56,103 nt of DNA from Chlorobiaceae bacterium (GCA_013334925.1 JAAXWP010000005.1:1-56103), one strand, 5' to 3'; positions 7,402 through 16,556 are shown, numbered from the stretch's first letter. A program made the numbers and translations. The notes: generated from the sequence alone by a model not told the origin.

Positions 7402-9716
7402 GGAAGCCGGGGGAACAGCATCCCGGCGGCGTCGCGCGGCTTCGCATCGAGGTCGGCGGCATCGTTCAGGGGGTCGGTTTCCGGCCCTTTGTCTGGAGGC
7501 TTGCCGGCCGTTACGGACTTGGGGGTTTTATCCGGAACACCTCTTCCGGTGTGCAGGTCGAGGTCGAGGGACCTGTAGCCCTGCTCGACCATTTCCGGGA
7601 GGCTCTCGAAAAAGAGGCGCCTCCGCTTGCCCGGATCGCTTCGGTGAAAAGCGTGGAGATCGAACCGCAGGGGAGCTGCAGGGATTTCGAGATTGCCGGT
7701 TCTTCAGGCGGCGATGCGATCGATACCATGATCTCTCCGGACATCGCAACCTGCAAGGCGTGCCTCAGGGACCTCGAAGAGCCTTCCGGCAGACGTTTCC
7801 GTTACCCCTTCACCAACTGCACGGATTGCGGACCACGCTATACCATCGTCGAGGGGATTCCCTACGACCGGCCGCTTACCACGATGAAGGGTTTTGCCCT
7901 GTGCCCGGAATGTGAGCGGGAGTATCGCGATCCCTCGAACCGCAGGTTCCATGCCCAGCCCAATGCCTGCCCGGTCTGCGGACCGAAACTTACGCTCTGC
8001 GACCGATCGGGTGCCATCGTCGATGCGGACGACGTTTTCGCCGTGGCGGCGGATCGGCTTGCTGCCGGTGAGATTCTCGCCATCAAAGGAATCGGCGGTT
8101 TCCACCTGGCGGTCGATGCGTCGAACGACGAAGCGGTGCTGCGACTGCGCCAGAGAAAGATGCGCGAAGAGAAACCCTTCGCCGTCATGGCGCGAGACCT
8201 GGAAACCGCAAATGCGTTGTGCGAAGTCGGCGAAGAGGAGGCCGCTGCCCTCGTTTCGCCTGAAGCGCCTATCGTACTGCTCCATAAAAAGGATGTATCT
8301 GGTGTCGCTCGATCGGTCGCTCCGGGTAACGACCGTCTCGGCGTGATGCTGCCCTATGCGCCGCTGCACCATCTTCTGATGCATGTGGCTCCGCCGGTGC
8401 TGGTGATGACGAGTGCCAACCTCAGCGAGGAGCCGATCGCCTCCGGCAATGAGGAAGCGCTGGAGAGGCTTGGAGGTATCGCGGACCTGTTCCTCATGCA
8501 CGATCGTCCGATCGCCCAGCGGTGCGATGATTCGGTCGCCATGCGGTTTGGCGGACGGATGCGCATCATCAGAAGAAGCCGTGGATACGTTCCCGCTCCG
8601 CTTTTCCTGAAAGAGGGAGGGCCTGCCGTGCTCGCGACCGGCGGGGAGCTGAAGACGGCCCTTTGTCTGATGAAAGGTTCCGAGGCGATCATGAGCCAGC
8701 ATATCGGGGACATGAAGAACTTCGAGGCCTGGCGCAATTTCGATGCCGTCTCGGAACACCTGCAGCGGATCTTCAGGACGAAGCCTGAGCTGGTGGTTCA
8801 TGATCTCCATCCATCCTACCTGACGACCCGATGGGCGCAGATGACGGGAAAGCCGTTGCTTGGCGTGCAGCATCACCATGCCCACCTGGCTTCCTGCCTC
8901 ACGGAGTGCCGCTTCGACGGGCCGGCCATCGGGATCATGCTCGACGGTTCCGGCTACGGTATCGACGGTACGGTCTGGGGCGGCGAAGTGCTTCTGGGCG
9001 ACTCATCCGGAGCGACCAGGTTCGCTTCGCTCGAACCTATGCCGCTTCCCGGTGGCGACGCCGCCGTCAGACATGTCTGGAGGACGGCGCTCGGTTATCT
9101 CTACCGGAGCGGGGTCGTTCCGGACGGTCTTTCCTGCATGGTCCTGCCTGGAGCTGACATGGTGGCAGAATTGCTCTCCAGGGGAACCGGTTGTGCCGAA
9201 ACGTCGAGCTGCGGGCGCCTGTTCGATGCTGTGGCTTCGATCTGCGGAGTCCGGCATGAGGTGCACTACGAGGGGCAGGCTGCGGTGGAGCTCATGCAGG
9301 CCGCTTGCGGACGGGTGGCGGATTCCGGTTTCAGTTTCGGGTTCGAACGACGGAACGGCCTCTGGCTGATGCTGGTTTCAACGATTGTCGATGAGGTGGC
9401 GGAAGCCGTCCGGAGCGGTATGGACGCTGGTGAGGTGAGTCGTCGCTTCCACCGGACCCTTGCCGGTATGCTTTCAGAAGTTGCCCGGATGGCCTATCTT
9501 GAGACGGGTCTGAAGACTGTAGCTCTGGGAGGCGGTGTTTTCCAGAACGCACTGCTCCTCGAAACCCTTGTGCATGACCTGGAGACCAATGGTTTCAGGG
9601 TGCTTTTCCACGAGCAGGTGCCGACCAGCGATGGTGGACTCTCACTCGGTCAGGCGGCCATCGGAAGGGAATTTCTGAAGGGCCGGTACAGGGGAGTAGT
9701 GACGAGTGACACGTGA
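7320..9716 (+). CDS. hypF: carbamoyltransferase HypF
   Basis: Up to 798 residues. Order: acylphosphatase domain (LRIEVGGIVQGVGFRPFVWR), two zinc-finger-like Cys motifs (CKACLRDL...CTDCGPRY, CPECEREY...CPVCGPK), a YrdC-like domain (ILAIKGIGGFHLAVDA, MTSANLSEEP) and the Kae1-like carbamoyltransferase part (HHHAHLASCL, GIDGTVWGGE, ALGGGVFQN). It makes the CN ligands of NiFe hydrogenase from carbamoyl phosphate with HypE. The coordinates use the only standard upstream start, GTG at 7320, which overlaps hypB by 82 bases. The real protein may start near 7398 at a CTG preceded by GGAG, overlapping the hypB stop as CTGA. Confidence 0.93.
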   Translation: MDRSVGKERRGTRSLEDLADLETGAPLRKPGEQHPGGVARLRIEVGGIVQGVGFRPFVWRLAGRYGLGGFIRNTSSGVQVEVEGPVALLDHFREALEKEAPPLARIASVKSVEIEPQGSCRDFEIAGSSGGDAIDTMISPDIATCKACLRDLEEPSGRRFRYPFTNCTDCGPRYTIVEGIPYDRPLTTMKGFALCPECEREYRDPSNRRFHAQPNACPVCGPKLTLCDRSGAIVDADDVFAVAADRLAAGEILAIKGIGGFHLAVDASNDEAVLRLRQRKMREEKPFAVMARDLETANALCEVGEEEAAALVSPEAPIVLLHKKDVSGVARSVAPGNDRLGVMLPYAPLHHLLMHVAPPVLVMTSANLSEEPIASGNEEALERLGGIADLFLMHDRPIAQRCDDSVAMRFGGRMRIIRRSRGYVPAPLFLKEGGPAVLATGGELKTALCLMKGSEAIMSQHIGDMKNFEAWRNFDAVSEHLQRIFRTKPELVVHDLHPSYLTTRWAQMTGKPLLGVQHHHAHLASCLTECRFDGPAIGIMLDGSGYGIDGTVWGGEVLLGDSSGATRFASLEPMPLPGGDAAVRHVWRTALGYLYRSGVVPDGLSCMVLPGADMVAELLSRGTGCAETSSCGRLFDAVASICGVRHEVHYEGQAAVELMQAACGRVADSGFSFGFERRNGLWLMLVSTIVDEVAEAVRSGMDAGEVSRRFHRTLAGMLSEVARMAYLETGLKTVALGGGVFQNALLLETLVHDLETNGFRVLFHEQVPTSDGGLSLGQAAIGREFLKGRYRGVVTSDT

Positions 9717-9738
9717 CCAGTGGAAAACAGAAAAAATG

Positions 9739-9875
9739 TCATGGACGATATGGACGTAATGGACTGCATGGACAGAATGGACTGAATGGACCGGAAGGGA
9801 TTGAGATGGTTTTCATCTTTTATATTGTCCATTATGTCCATCAAGTCCATGATTTTCTTCGTCCATTCCGTCCAT
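9739..9875. repeat. ATGGAC 9-nt repeat hairpin, copy 1
   Basis: Six ATGGAC units exactly 9 bases apart (starting 9741, 9750, 9759, 9768, 9777, 9786) are followed by five inverted GTCCAT units (9827, 9836, 9845, 9861, 9870). The two arms can pair in several registers to form a long imperfect hairpin. It fills the gap between hypF and hypC. Two more copies lie at about 16990-17158 and 55757-55877. Confidence 0.88.
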
Positions 9876-9903
9876 TTTTCTGAATAAGTAACAATTGTAC
9901 ATC

Positions 9904-10173
9904 ATGTGTTTAGCCATACCTGGGAAACTCATTGAAATCAATGACGAGAACGGCCTGAAGATGGGCACGGTCGATATCAGCGGCACCCTGACCAAAGCGT
10001 GTCTCGAATATGTTCCCGACATCGCGGTCGGACAGTATACGATCGTGCACGCAGGTTTCGCCCTGAAGGTGATCGATGAGGCAGAAGCTGCCGAAAGCCT
10101 GAAGCTCTGGGACGAGCTGATCCGCAGCGGAGCGTTCGACACCGGTCACGATCTTCCGCCAGCAACCATCTGA
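9904..10173 (+). CDS. hypC: hydrogenase assembly chaperone HypC/HupF
   Basis: 89 residues. The start at 9904 is fixed by the family rule that HypC begins Met-Cys (MCLAIPGK); Cys2 binds the Fe(CN)2CO unit. The frame is open three codons upstream but this would displace Cys2. It escorts the iron moiety from HypD to the hydrogenase large subunit. Followed 11 bases later by hypD. Confidence 0.95.
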   Translation: MCLAIPGKLIEINDENGLKMGTVDISGTLTKACLEYVPDIAVGQYTIVHAGFALKVIDEAEAAESLKLWDELIRSGAFDTGHDLPPATI

Positions 10174-10184
10174 ACCGGACGCCG

Positions 10185-11279
10185 ATGAAGTTTATCGACG
10201 AATACCGCGATCCGAAGCGTGCCCTTGCCCTTCTGGAAGAGATCCGGCGGAAAGCGGTGCACGAGTGGACCATCATGGAGATCTGCGGTGGCCAGACCCA
10301 CTCGATCATGCGCAACGGCATCGATCAGCTGCTCCCTCCGAACGTTCATCTCGTTCACGGACCAGGCTGCCCGGTATGCGTCACGCCGCTCGAGACTATC
10401 GAACGGGCCCTCGTCATCGCTTCCCGGCCCGGCGTGATCCTTACCAGCTTCGGCGATATGCTGCGCGTTCCCGGCAGTTCGAAAGATCTCTTCATGGCGA
10501 GGAGCGAAGGGGCCGATGTGCGTATCGTCTTCTCACCCCTCGAGGCATTGCAGATCGCCCGCGACAACCCCGATCGCGAGGTGGTGTTCCTCGCTGTCGG
10601 CTTCGAGACCACGGCACCCGCCAATGCGATGGCTGTCCGGCAGGCCGCCCGCGAAGGCATCGCCAACTTCAGCGAACTGGTCAGCCAGGTGATGGTTCCG
10701 CCAGCCATGCGCGCAATCCTCTCCTCTCCGGACAACCGGGTGCAGGGATTTCTTGCCGCCGGCCATGTCTGCGCCATCATGGGATGGGAGGAGTACGAAC
10801 CGGTCGCAGAGGAGTTCGGAATCCCGGTCGTTCCGGCAGGTTTCGAACCGGTCGACCTGCTTGCAGGCATCCTGAAGGTCGTGGAGATGCTCGAATCCGG
10901 CACGGCGGGTGTCGAGAACGCCTATGGGCGGATAGTCTCGAGAGAAGGAAATCCGGAAGCCCGCAGAGTTATGAATGAGGTGTTCGAAGTCGCCGACCGT
11001 CCCTGGCGCGGTATTGGTGTCATACCGCAGAGCGGCCTCGTCCTACGGGAACACTATTCGGCCTTCGATGCCGAAAAGCGGTTCGACGTCGGGCATATTT
11101 CACCCTGCGAATCGCCATTGTGCCGCAGTGGCGAGGTGCTTCAGGGCCACCTGAAGCCGTCCGAATGCCCGGCGTTCGGACGGGAGTGCACACCAATGAC
11201 TCCGCTTGGTGCCACCATGGTCTCATCCGAAGGCGCCTGTGCGGCTTATTACAAGTATCATCGCAATACAACCGTCTGA
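10185..11279 (+). CDS. hypD: hydrogenase formation protein HypD
   Basis: 364 residues, full length. Has [13 protein letters not shown], the redox-active [10 protein letters not shown] motif, and the C-terminal Fe-S cysteine region ([30 protein letters not shown]). HypD is the iron-sulfur scaffold on which Fe(CN)2CO is assembled with HypC and HypE. Sits between hypC and hypE with 2 bases to the hypE ATG. Confidence 0.97.
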   Translation: MKFIDEYRDPKRALALLEEIRRKAVHEWTIMEICGGQTHSIMRNGIDQLLPPNVHLVHGPGCPVCVTPLETIERALVIASRPGVILTSFGDMLRVPGSSKDLFMARSEGADVRIVFSPLEALQIARDNPDREVVFLAVGFETTAPANAMAVRQAAREGIANFSELVSQVMVPPAMRAILSSPDNRVQGFLAAGHVCAIMGWEEYEPVAEEFGIPVVPAGFEPVDLLAGILKVVEMLESGTAGVENAYGRIVSREGNPEARRVMNEVFEVADRPWRGIGVIPQSGLVLREHYSAFDAEKRFDVGHISPCESPLCRSGEVLQGHLKPSECPAFGRECTPMTPLGATMVSSEGACAAYYKYHRNTTV

Positions 11280-11281
11280 TC

Positions 11282-12319
11282 ATGCAACTCAGCTGTCCTG
11301 CCCCCATTCTCCGCCACGAAACGGTCCAGATGGCCCACGGGGCCGGAGGGCGCCTGTCACAGGAGCTAACGCAGCGGGTCTTCATGCCGCATCTGCAGAA
11401 CGCGTTTCTCGACCAGCTCGACGACCAGGCCAAGTTCGACACCGTGCCCGGACGAATGGCTTTTTCAACCGACACCTACGTCGTCTCGCCGCTCTTTTTC
11501 CCCGGAGGCAATATCGGTGAACTTGCCGTGAACGGTACGGTCAACGACCTGGCGGTCGGCGGGGCCGTGCCGATGTACCTCAGCGCAGGCTTCGTGCTCG
11601 AAGAGGGGTTGCCGCTTGCCGAGCTCGAAGAGATCGTCAGGAGCATGGCCGAGTCGGCCCGCAAGGCTGGGGTGATGATCGTGGCGGGGGATACCAAGGT
11701 GGTGCAGAAGGGGCAGTGCGACAAGATTTTCATCAACACCTCGGGCGTCGGCTTTGTTCGGGAGGGGGTGGATGTCTCCTGCCGGAACCTGAAGCCCGAT
11801 GATGCGGTGATCGTGTCGGGCACGATCGGTGACCACGGCATGGCCGTGATGACCACCCGTGAAGGTCTTTCGTTCCAGAGCCGCATATCAAGCGATACGG
11901 CAGCCCTGAACGGCATGATCCATGCCGTGCTCGACGTCGTGCCAGGAGTTCATGCCATGCGTGATCCCACCAGGGGTGGCGTCGCGGCTACGCTCAACGA
12001 ACTCGCATCGTCGTCTTCGGTCGGCATCGAACTTCAGGAGTCGTCGATTCCTGTCAGGGAAGAGGTTCGCGGTGCGGCGGAACTGCTCGGCATCGATCCG
12101 CTCACGGTCGCCAACGAAGGAAAGCTGCTGCTGATCGTGCCGGAAGCTGAAGCTGGAAGGGTGCTCGAGGTGATGCACGCCCACGAATACGGCCGGGAGG
12201 CAGCGCTTATCGGTAAGGTTGTCGATGATCATCACGGCATGGTGGTCATGCGAACTCCGTTCGGCAGCCGCCGCATCGTCGAGATGCCTCTTGGCGAGCA
12301 GCTTCCCCGCATCTGCTGA
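11282..12319 (+). CDS. hypE: hydrogenase maturation protein HypE
   Basis: 345 residues from ATG 11282 directly after the hypD stop; the frame is open further upstream but inside hypD. PurM-like ATPase features HGAGG, FSTDTYVVSPLFFPGGNIG, VAGDTKVV, MRDPTRGGVAATLNE, and the required C-terminal PRIC, whose Cys carries the thiocarbamate dehydrated to thiocyanate. Last gene of the hyp cluster; convergent with modA. Confidence 0.97.
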   Translation: MQLSCPAPILRHETVQMAHGAGGRLSQELTQRVFMPHLQNAFLDQLDDQAKFDTVPGRMAFSTDTYVVSPLFFPGGNIGELAVNGTVNDLAVGGAVPMYLSAGFVLEEGLPLAELEEIVRSMAESARKAGVMIVAGDTKVVQKGQCDKIFINTSGVGFVREGVDVSCRNLKPDDAVIVSGTIGDHGMAVMTTREGLSFQSRISSDTAALNGMIHAVLDVVPGVHAMRDPTRGGVAATLNELASSSSVGIELQESSIPVREEVRGAAELLGIDPLTVANEGKLLLIVPEAEAGRVLEVMHAHEYGREAALIGKVVDDHHGMVVMRTPFGSRRIVEMPLGEQLPRIC

Positions 12320-12323
12320 AATA

Positions 12324-12389
12324 CTGGGGTCAGGCCTTGCAAAAGTTGCATAATCTGAAAAACACAAGTTTTGCAAGGCCTGACCCCAG
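12324..12389. repeat. 66-bp palindromic repeat, copy 1 (hypE/modA)
   Basis: Arms of 21 bp, CTGGGGTCAGGCCTTGCAAAA (21 bases written as positions 12324-12344; core GGGGTCAGGCCTTGC) and its exact complement at 12369-12389, plus three more pairs after one mismatch. Nearly identical to the copy at 13218-13283. Ends 2 bases from the modA stop codon. Palindromes starting GGGGTCAGG are familiar near REP-associated (RAYT/IS200-like) transposases; no such transposase is in the window. Confidence 0.9.
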
Positions 12390-12391
12390 GG

Positions 12392-13153
12392 TTATTTCAG
12401 TTCATACCCCCACTTTCTCAGCACACTCTTTGCTTCGGTGCTTTTCAGGTAGTCGAAAAACGCCGAGGCTTCATGGTTGGTCGAGCCTTTCCTGGTTACG
12501 CCCATCGTGTAGGGAACCCTGGTGTAAAGGTTTTGGGGCACCCTGAAGAGGATCTTTGCCGATCTGGCGGTCAGGGCTTCGGTCAGATGGACGAACGAAG
12601 CGTCGACCGTTCCCGATTCGGCATACATGAGGCTTTCGAGAACGTCTTTGGTCAGTACCAGCCGGCCTTCGAGCTGTCGTTCGAGTCCGGATTTCCTGAT
12701 CGCTTCAAGGGCCATCTCACCTGCAGGAGCGCTTTTGGGATTGCCGAGGGCTATCTTGCCGGCATTGGCAAGGTCTTTCATCGATGAAATTCCTGAAGCA
12801 GGATTACCGATGACGACGATGGAGTTCCAGGCGAATGGAGCAATCCGCCTGTTATCCAGCAGGTTTTTATCCCTCAGGTAGTAAATCCACTTTTCGTTGG
12901 CCGAGATGAACAGATCGGTCGGGGCACCGTTTTCGATCTGTGCCGCGAGAGCACCCGACGGTCCCCAGTTTCTGACAAAGGCAGTACCCGGATGCTTTTT
13001 CGTATAGTTGTCGGCAAGTTCGTTGACCACATCCTTCATTCCTGCGCCCGCTGAAATGCGTACCTCATCGGCAAAGGCTGTCGAGATGGATGTCATGGTA
13101 AGCAGCAGGCTGAACATGAGTGTTTTACAAGTTGTCATAGGGTTGTGTGGCAT
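12392..13153 (-). CDS. modA: molybdate ABC transporter substrate-binding protein
   Basis: 253 residues with a signal peptide (CKTLMFSLLLTMTSISTAFA, cleavage near AFA-DE). The mature part has the ModA features VRISAGAGMKDVVNELAD, GPSGALAAQIENGAPTDLFISA, and a C-terminal SAFFDYLKSTEAKSVLRKWGY. It binds molybdate or tungstate in the periplasm. A ModE-type operator lies at 13169-13192, just upstream. The start could also be the ATG five codons in (13138). No modB or modC adjoins it: downstream is the convergent hyp cluster. Confidence 0.92.
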   Translation of the reverse strand: MPHNPMTTCKTLMFSLLLTMTSISTAFADEVRISAGAGMKDVVNELADNYTKKHPGTAFVRNWGPSGALAAQIENGAPTDLFISANEKWIYYLRDKNLLDNRRIAPFAWNSIVVIGNPASGISSMKDLANAGKIALGNPKSAPAGEMALEAIRKSGLERQLEGRLVLTKDVLESLMYAESGTVDASFVHLTEALTARSAKILFRVPQNLYTRVPYTMGVTRKGSTNHEASAFFDYLKSTEAKSVLRKWGYELK

Positions 13154-13168
13154 TTGGTTGCTGTATTG

Positions 13169-13192
13169 CGTTATGTTTTTATAAATATAGCG
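13169..13192 (-). promoter_or_regulatory. ModE-type operator upstream of modA
   Basis: CGTTAT-N12-ATAGCG, a 24-bp near-palindrome of the shape known for ModE sites (CGTTAT-N12-ATAACG in the E. coli modA operator, as recalled). It starts 15 bases upstream of the modA start, where molybdate-bound ModE would block transcription. Confidence 0.75.
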
Positions 13193-13217
13193 ATGGCCAT
13201 AGAAACTGTTGTTTTAC

Positions 13218-13283
13218 CTGGGGTCAGGCCTTGCAAAAGTTGCATAATCCGAAAAATGCAAGTTTTGCAAGGCCTGACCCCAG
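13218..13283. repeat. 66-bp palindromic repeat, copy 2 (modA/modE)
   Basis: Same 21-bp arms (13218-13238 and 13263-13283) as the copy at 12324-12389, with only a few differences in the loop. It ends 7 bases before the modE stop triplet region at 13291 and follows the modE gene on the coding strand, mirroring how copy 1 follows modA. Confidence 0.9.
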
Positions 13284-13290
13284 AGTTATA

Positions 13291-14139
13291 TCAGTTTACG
13301 CCGATGATGACGCTCGAGGCCTTGAAGAGCGCACAGGCCTTGTCTCCCTCTTTGAGCTCCAGCCGCTCGCGGCTGCCATGGGTGATGATGGCCGAGATGA
13401 TGTTGCCCCCACCGATTTCGATGTCGATTTCGCAGCTGACCGGTCCGTCGATGACTCGCTGGACCTTGCCGCACATGATGTTGCGGGTGCTGATGTTCGT
13501 CCCTTCCAGATCCCGGCCCACGATCACCGAATTCGATTTGACGATTGCATAGGCGCTCATTCCGTTTTTCAGGCCGAGGTTGTCCACGGCGCCATTGGTG
13601 ATGATCGATGCGATCTGCTGGCCTCCGCTCAGGCTCAGGATCACTTCGGCATTCACGGCCCCTTTCCTGATCTCCACGATCTTTCCGGAGAATACATTTC
13701 GGGCGCTGATCCTCATGGAGATTCTTCTGAGGAACTGGTAGAGGTCCCCGGTATCGCCGATTCTCTCTTCGAGGTTTTCAAGGAACTTGCGGTGCTCCTC
13801 CTGCACGATCCGGTACTGTTCGATCACCTGCCGGCCCTCGCGGGTGAGCACGGTACCTCCGCCTCCTTTGCCACCGATCATGCGGTCGACCAGCGGCTTG
13901 TCGGAGAGGTTGTTCATCATGTTCACCAGATGCCAGGCGGTTTTGTAGCTGATGCCGACAGCCTTGGCGGCGCTGTTGATCGAACCGAGCTCGTCGATCT
14001 TTTCGAGCAGCGCGATCCGGTCACCGCCAAGAAACTTGTTCTGGGATTTCTGGAACCAGATGGAGCCTTCGAGTCCGATAGGGTCTTTTGTCCTGTTCAC
14101 GTTGCGGGTCCGGTTAAAGTGAAACGAGCCATACATCAA
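13291..14139 (-). CDS. modE: molybdate-responsive regulator ModE
   Basis: 282 residues. N-terminal winged helix (about 40-125) with FLGGDRIALLEKIDELGSIN, AAKAVGISYKTAW, GGKGGGGTVLT, the typical LysR-like HTH of ModE. Then two molybdate-binding Mop/TOBE domains: ISARNVFSGKIVEIRKGAVN (about 145-212) and ISTRNIMCGKVQRVIDGPVS (about 215-282). It binds molybdate and represses uptake genes. It sits between modA and the TonB receptor, all leftward, and three matching operators lie in front of these two neighbours. Confidence 0.93.
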   Translation of the reverse strand: MMYGSFHFNRTRNVNRTKDPIGLEGSIWFQKSQNKFLGGDRIALLEKIDELGSINSAAKAVGISYKTAWHLVNMMNNLSDKPLVDRMIGGKGGGGTVLTREGRQVIEQYRIVQEEHRKFLENLEERIGDTGDLYQFLRRISMRISARNVFSGKIVEIRKGAVNAEVILSLSGGQQIASIITNGAVDNLGLKNGMSAYAIVKSNSVIVGRDLEGTNISTRNIMCGKVQRVIDGPVSCEIDIEIGGGNIISAIITHGSRERLELKEGDKACALFKASSVIIGVN

Positions 14140-14157
14140 TATAGGACCTCATAAAAT

Positions 14158-14187
14158 AAAATCCCGGCGGAGGCGAACCGCCGGGAT
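14158..14187 (-). terminator. terminator of the TonB receptor gene
   Basis: ATCCCGGCGG (14161-14170), 7-base loop, CCGCCGGGAT (14178-14187). Read leftward the stem is followed by TTTTATTTTAT. It lies 42 bases beyond the receptor stop codon and just upstream of modE. Confidence 0.82.
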
Positions 14188-14229
14188 GGTATAACGGAGA
14201 AAGAACACGCACGTCAGGAGAGAAAATCT

Positions 14230-16431
14230 TCAATAATGAAGGGCGACCGTGGCCACTACGGTAAATGGCGCTCCGGGCAGGTATGAGGTTTTCAGGGTTT
14301 TGTAGTCGGAGGTGCTGATCATGCTCACATAGTGTTTGTCGAACAGGTTCAGGAACGAGAGCGAGCATTCGACATTTTTCATCCCGAGCATGGCTTTACT
14401 CCAGGTCAGGTCGATGTCGAAGAGTGTCGCACCGTCGATCTTTTCGTTGTGCAGGACGTCGCCATAACGGGTCGAAGTGTATCTGGCGATCGGTGAGATC
14501 GTCAGATCGCCGACTTTCCAGCTCACCATGCCTTTAGCCATGAATTCAGGTGCATCGGGGACCTGATCGCCCTTGACGCTGATCGCAGGATTGCCCGTGG
14601 CATCGGAGAGGATGTCCTGGGTGAAACAGAACCGGTTCCATGAGAACGATCCGTAGCATTTCAGGTTTTCGTGCGGCCGGGCTTCCGCTTCGAGCTCGAA
14701 TCCATATCCCTCGGCGTCTGCGTTGTTCATCGGATAGATGGCGTTGAGGGCATCGTCGTAGAGTACGGCCTGCTTGTTATGGTGTTTCGCATAATAGATC
14801 GTTGGCGTGATGCTCCAGTTCCGGCCATTCAGCTTCATGCCGAGTTCGAGGTTCTGAGAGGTTTCCATCTTCCGCTCGTCCCAGAGCTTCTGGAAATCGA
14901 TCCCTTTCGAGGCGAATGCCGCGTACTGGGCGATATAGTACGGATAGATGTCGACATGGGTCACGTAGTTCTCTCCGTATGCCAGATGTATCGACGCATT
15001 CTCGCCGATACTCCTTGACACCGTCAGATCCGGGAAGAGACGGCTGAAGGTTTTCGTCCCTTCGGCGCTCTTGAAGCTGTTGAGCGTGGCGGCATCGAGC
15101 GCGTCATCGTAATCGACATCCTTTGCCGTCGTGCTGTAGGTGAGAATCGATGGCAGCGTGTAGTTGACATATTTGACACCACCCTGCAGCTGCCACTCAC
15201 CGGCCTGGTACTTCAGCTCTGCGAACGGGGTGTGCAGCTCATGGCTGGAGCTGTTCGAAAGGATATACCAGCTGCTGTATGCCAGGTTTCCGGCTGACGT
15301 GACCGTGTAGAGCTTCTGGGAGGTCGGCGGACCAGGGCGTTCCTGCGAATGGTACAGGTAACCGAGGTCGAGATCCGCTTTGCCGAGCTTTGTCGTGTAT
15401 TCGGCGAGCACCCCTTTCAGGTCGTGATCGATGTCCCATCGCCGGACGTTGCTTGCGGAAACGGTTTCGAGGTAGTAGCCCTTGTCGCTCCAGTAGTACG
15501 GCTTGATGTTGAGTTTTGAATCCTCCCCGGTCCTGATTTCGAGGTTTGCCATCAGCATCAGGTCCTCGAAATGATTTTTGTTGTAGCCGTAATAATCGGT
15601 TCTGGACGGATTGGAACCGAAGTCATCGGAGTAGATGTCAAGGCTGTTCAGCTCGGAATAGGTGAATGCTCTGTAGGGGCTGATGTCTCCCTTGCTCCAG
15701 GTGAGAAAGGTTTCCAGCTTGACCTTGTTGCCGAACGGCCTGGTAACGCCGATCATCAGGTTGTCACGGTCGCTGTGCCCGTTGCCTTTCCATTTGTCGG
15801 CATAGCTGCTGGAGTAGGATATGAAGCTCTTTACCCCGCCGTTGAGTTCGCCGGAGTCGACGCGGACATAGGTGCGCCTGAAGCTGTCGCTGCCGATTCC
15901 CTGCTTGAGCGTGACTCCAAACTGGTCTTCAGGCCTGCGGATCTGCATGTCGATCTTGCCGCCGACGTCAGTCAGTCCGAGGCCGATGCCAGCAGGCATG
16001 ACACCGCTGTAGATGTTGATGTTCTGGAAGTTCTCGAGGTCGTAGATGGTTGCACCGCCGCCGGGCCTTCCCGTAACCGGCAGCCCTTCGATGTTGACCG
16101 TCGTGCCGGGCACACCGCCCGCTGTAGCTTCGACACCCCTGAAACGGAACGCCTCGTGATAGTTGACAGTGTCCGCAAGACCATAGGGGTCGACACTCTG
16201 CTGGCTCAGCGACGGCATCAGGTTGATAACCTTGTAGACTGACATCTGTGAGGGATTCAGGACTTTGGATTCCTGGCCGGTAACCTGTTGCAGCACATCC
16301 CCTTTTTTGCCTGAAACGGTGATCTCCCGGGCGATGTAGGTATCGGAGTCATTCTGCCCGATTTCGGTTTCCGCAGCATGCGCCGTTGACGCAATCATCG
16401 CGAGCAGAACGATAAGCGATGTTTTTTTCAT
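14230..16431 (-). CDS. TonB-dependent outer membrane receptor, probably for a molybdenum compound
   Basis: 733 residues. Signal peptide MKKTSLIVLLAMIASTAHA. Plug domain at about 35-160 (EITVSGKKGD, FRFRGVEATAGGVPGTTVNI, GLPVTGRPGGG, YSGVMPAGIGLGLTDVGGKI), then a 22-strand type barrel ending in ATVALHY, with the aromatic-X-aromatic end expected. It would import a scarce solute across the outer membrane using TonB/ExbBD energy. Substrate is not shown by the protein itself, but two ModE-type operators in its promoter and the adjacent modE-modA point to molybdate or a Mo-chelate. Confidence 0.88.
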   Translation of the reverse strand: MKKTSLIVLLAMIASTAHAAETEIGQNDSDTYIAREITVSGKKGDVLQQVTGQESKVLNPSQMSVYKVINLMPSLSQQSVDPYGLADTVNYHEAFRFRGVEATAGGVPGTTVNIEGLPVTGRPGGGATIYDLENFQNINIYSGVMPAGIGLGLTDVGGKIDMQIRRPEDQFGVTLKQGIGSDSFRRTYVRVDSGELNGGVKSFISYSSSYADKWKGNGHSDRDNLMIGVTRPFGNKVKLETFLTWSKGDISPYRAFTYSELNSLDIYSDDFGSNPSRTDYYGYNKNHFEDLMLMANLEIRTGEDSKLNIKPYYWSDKGYYLETVSASNVRRWDIDHDLKGVLAEYTTKLGKADLDLGYLYHSQERPGPPTSQKLYTVTSAGNLAYSSWYILSNSSSHELHTPFAELKYQAGEWQLQGGVKYVNYTLPSILTYSTTAKDVDYDDALDAATLNSFKSAEGTKTFSRLFPDLTVSRSIGENASIHLAYGENYVTHVDIYPYYIAQYAAFASKGIDFQKLWDERKMETSQNLELGMKLNGRNWSITPTIYYAKHHNKQAVLYDDALNAIYPMNNADAEGYGFELEAEARPHENLKCYGSFSWNRFCFTQDILSDATGNPAISVKGDQVPDAPEFMAKGMVSWKVGDLTISPIARYTSTRYGDVLHNEKIDGATLFDIDLTWSKAMLGMKNVECSLSFLNLFDKHYVSMISTSDYKTLKTSYLPGAPFTVVATVALHY

Positions 16432-16451
16432 GTGATATGTGGTAATTCTGT

Positions 16452-16475
16452 CGTTATGTTTGTTTAGTTATAACG
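16452..16475 (-). promoter_or_regulatory. ModE-type operator 1 of the TonB receptor
   Basis: CGTTAT-N12-ATAACG, a perfect inverted repeat in its 6-bp arms, 20 bases upstream of the receptor ATG. Same shape and spacing as the modA site. Confidence 0.8.
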
Positions 16476-16528
16476 TTGGGCAAAAAAAAGAGATTTACGG
16501 GTGGGCAATCGTTGTTTCGACGGGTAGT

Positions 16529-16552
16529 CGATATGAAATTTATGTTATAACG
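16529..16552 (-). promoter_or_regulatory. ModE-type operator 2 of the TonB receptor
   Basis: CGATAT-N12-ATAACG, about 97 bases upstream of the receptor start. It lies directly beyond the nif operon terminator. Two sites 77 bases apart would allow cooperative binding. Confidence 0.7.
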
Positions 16553-16556
16553 ATCG

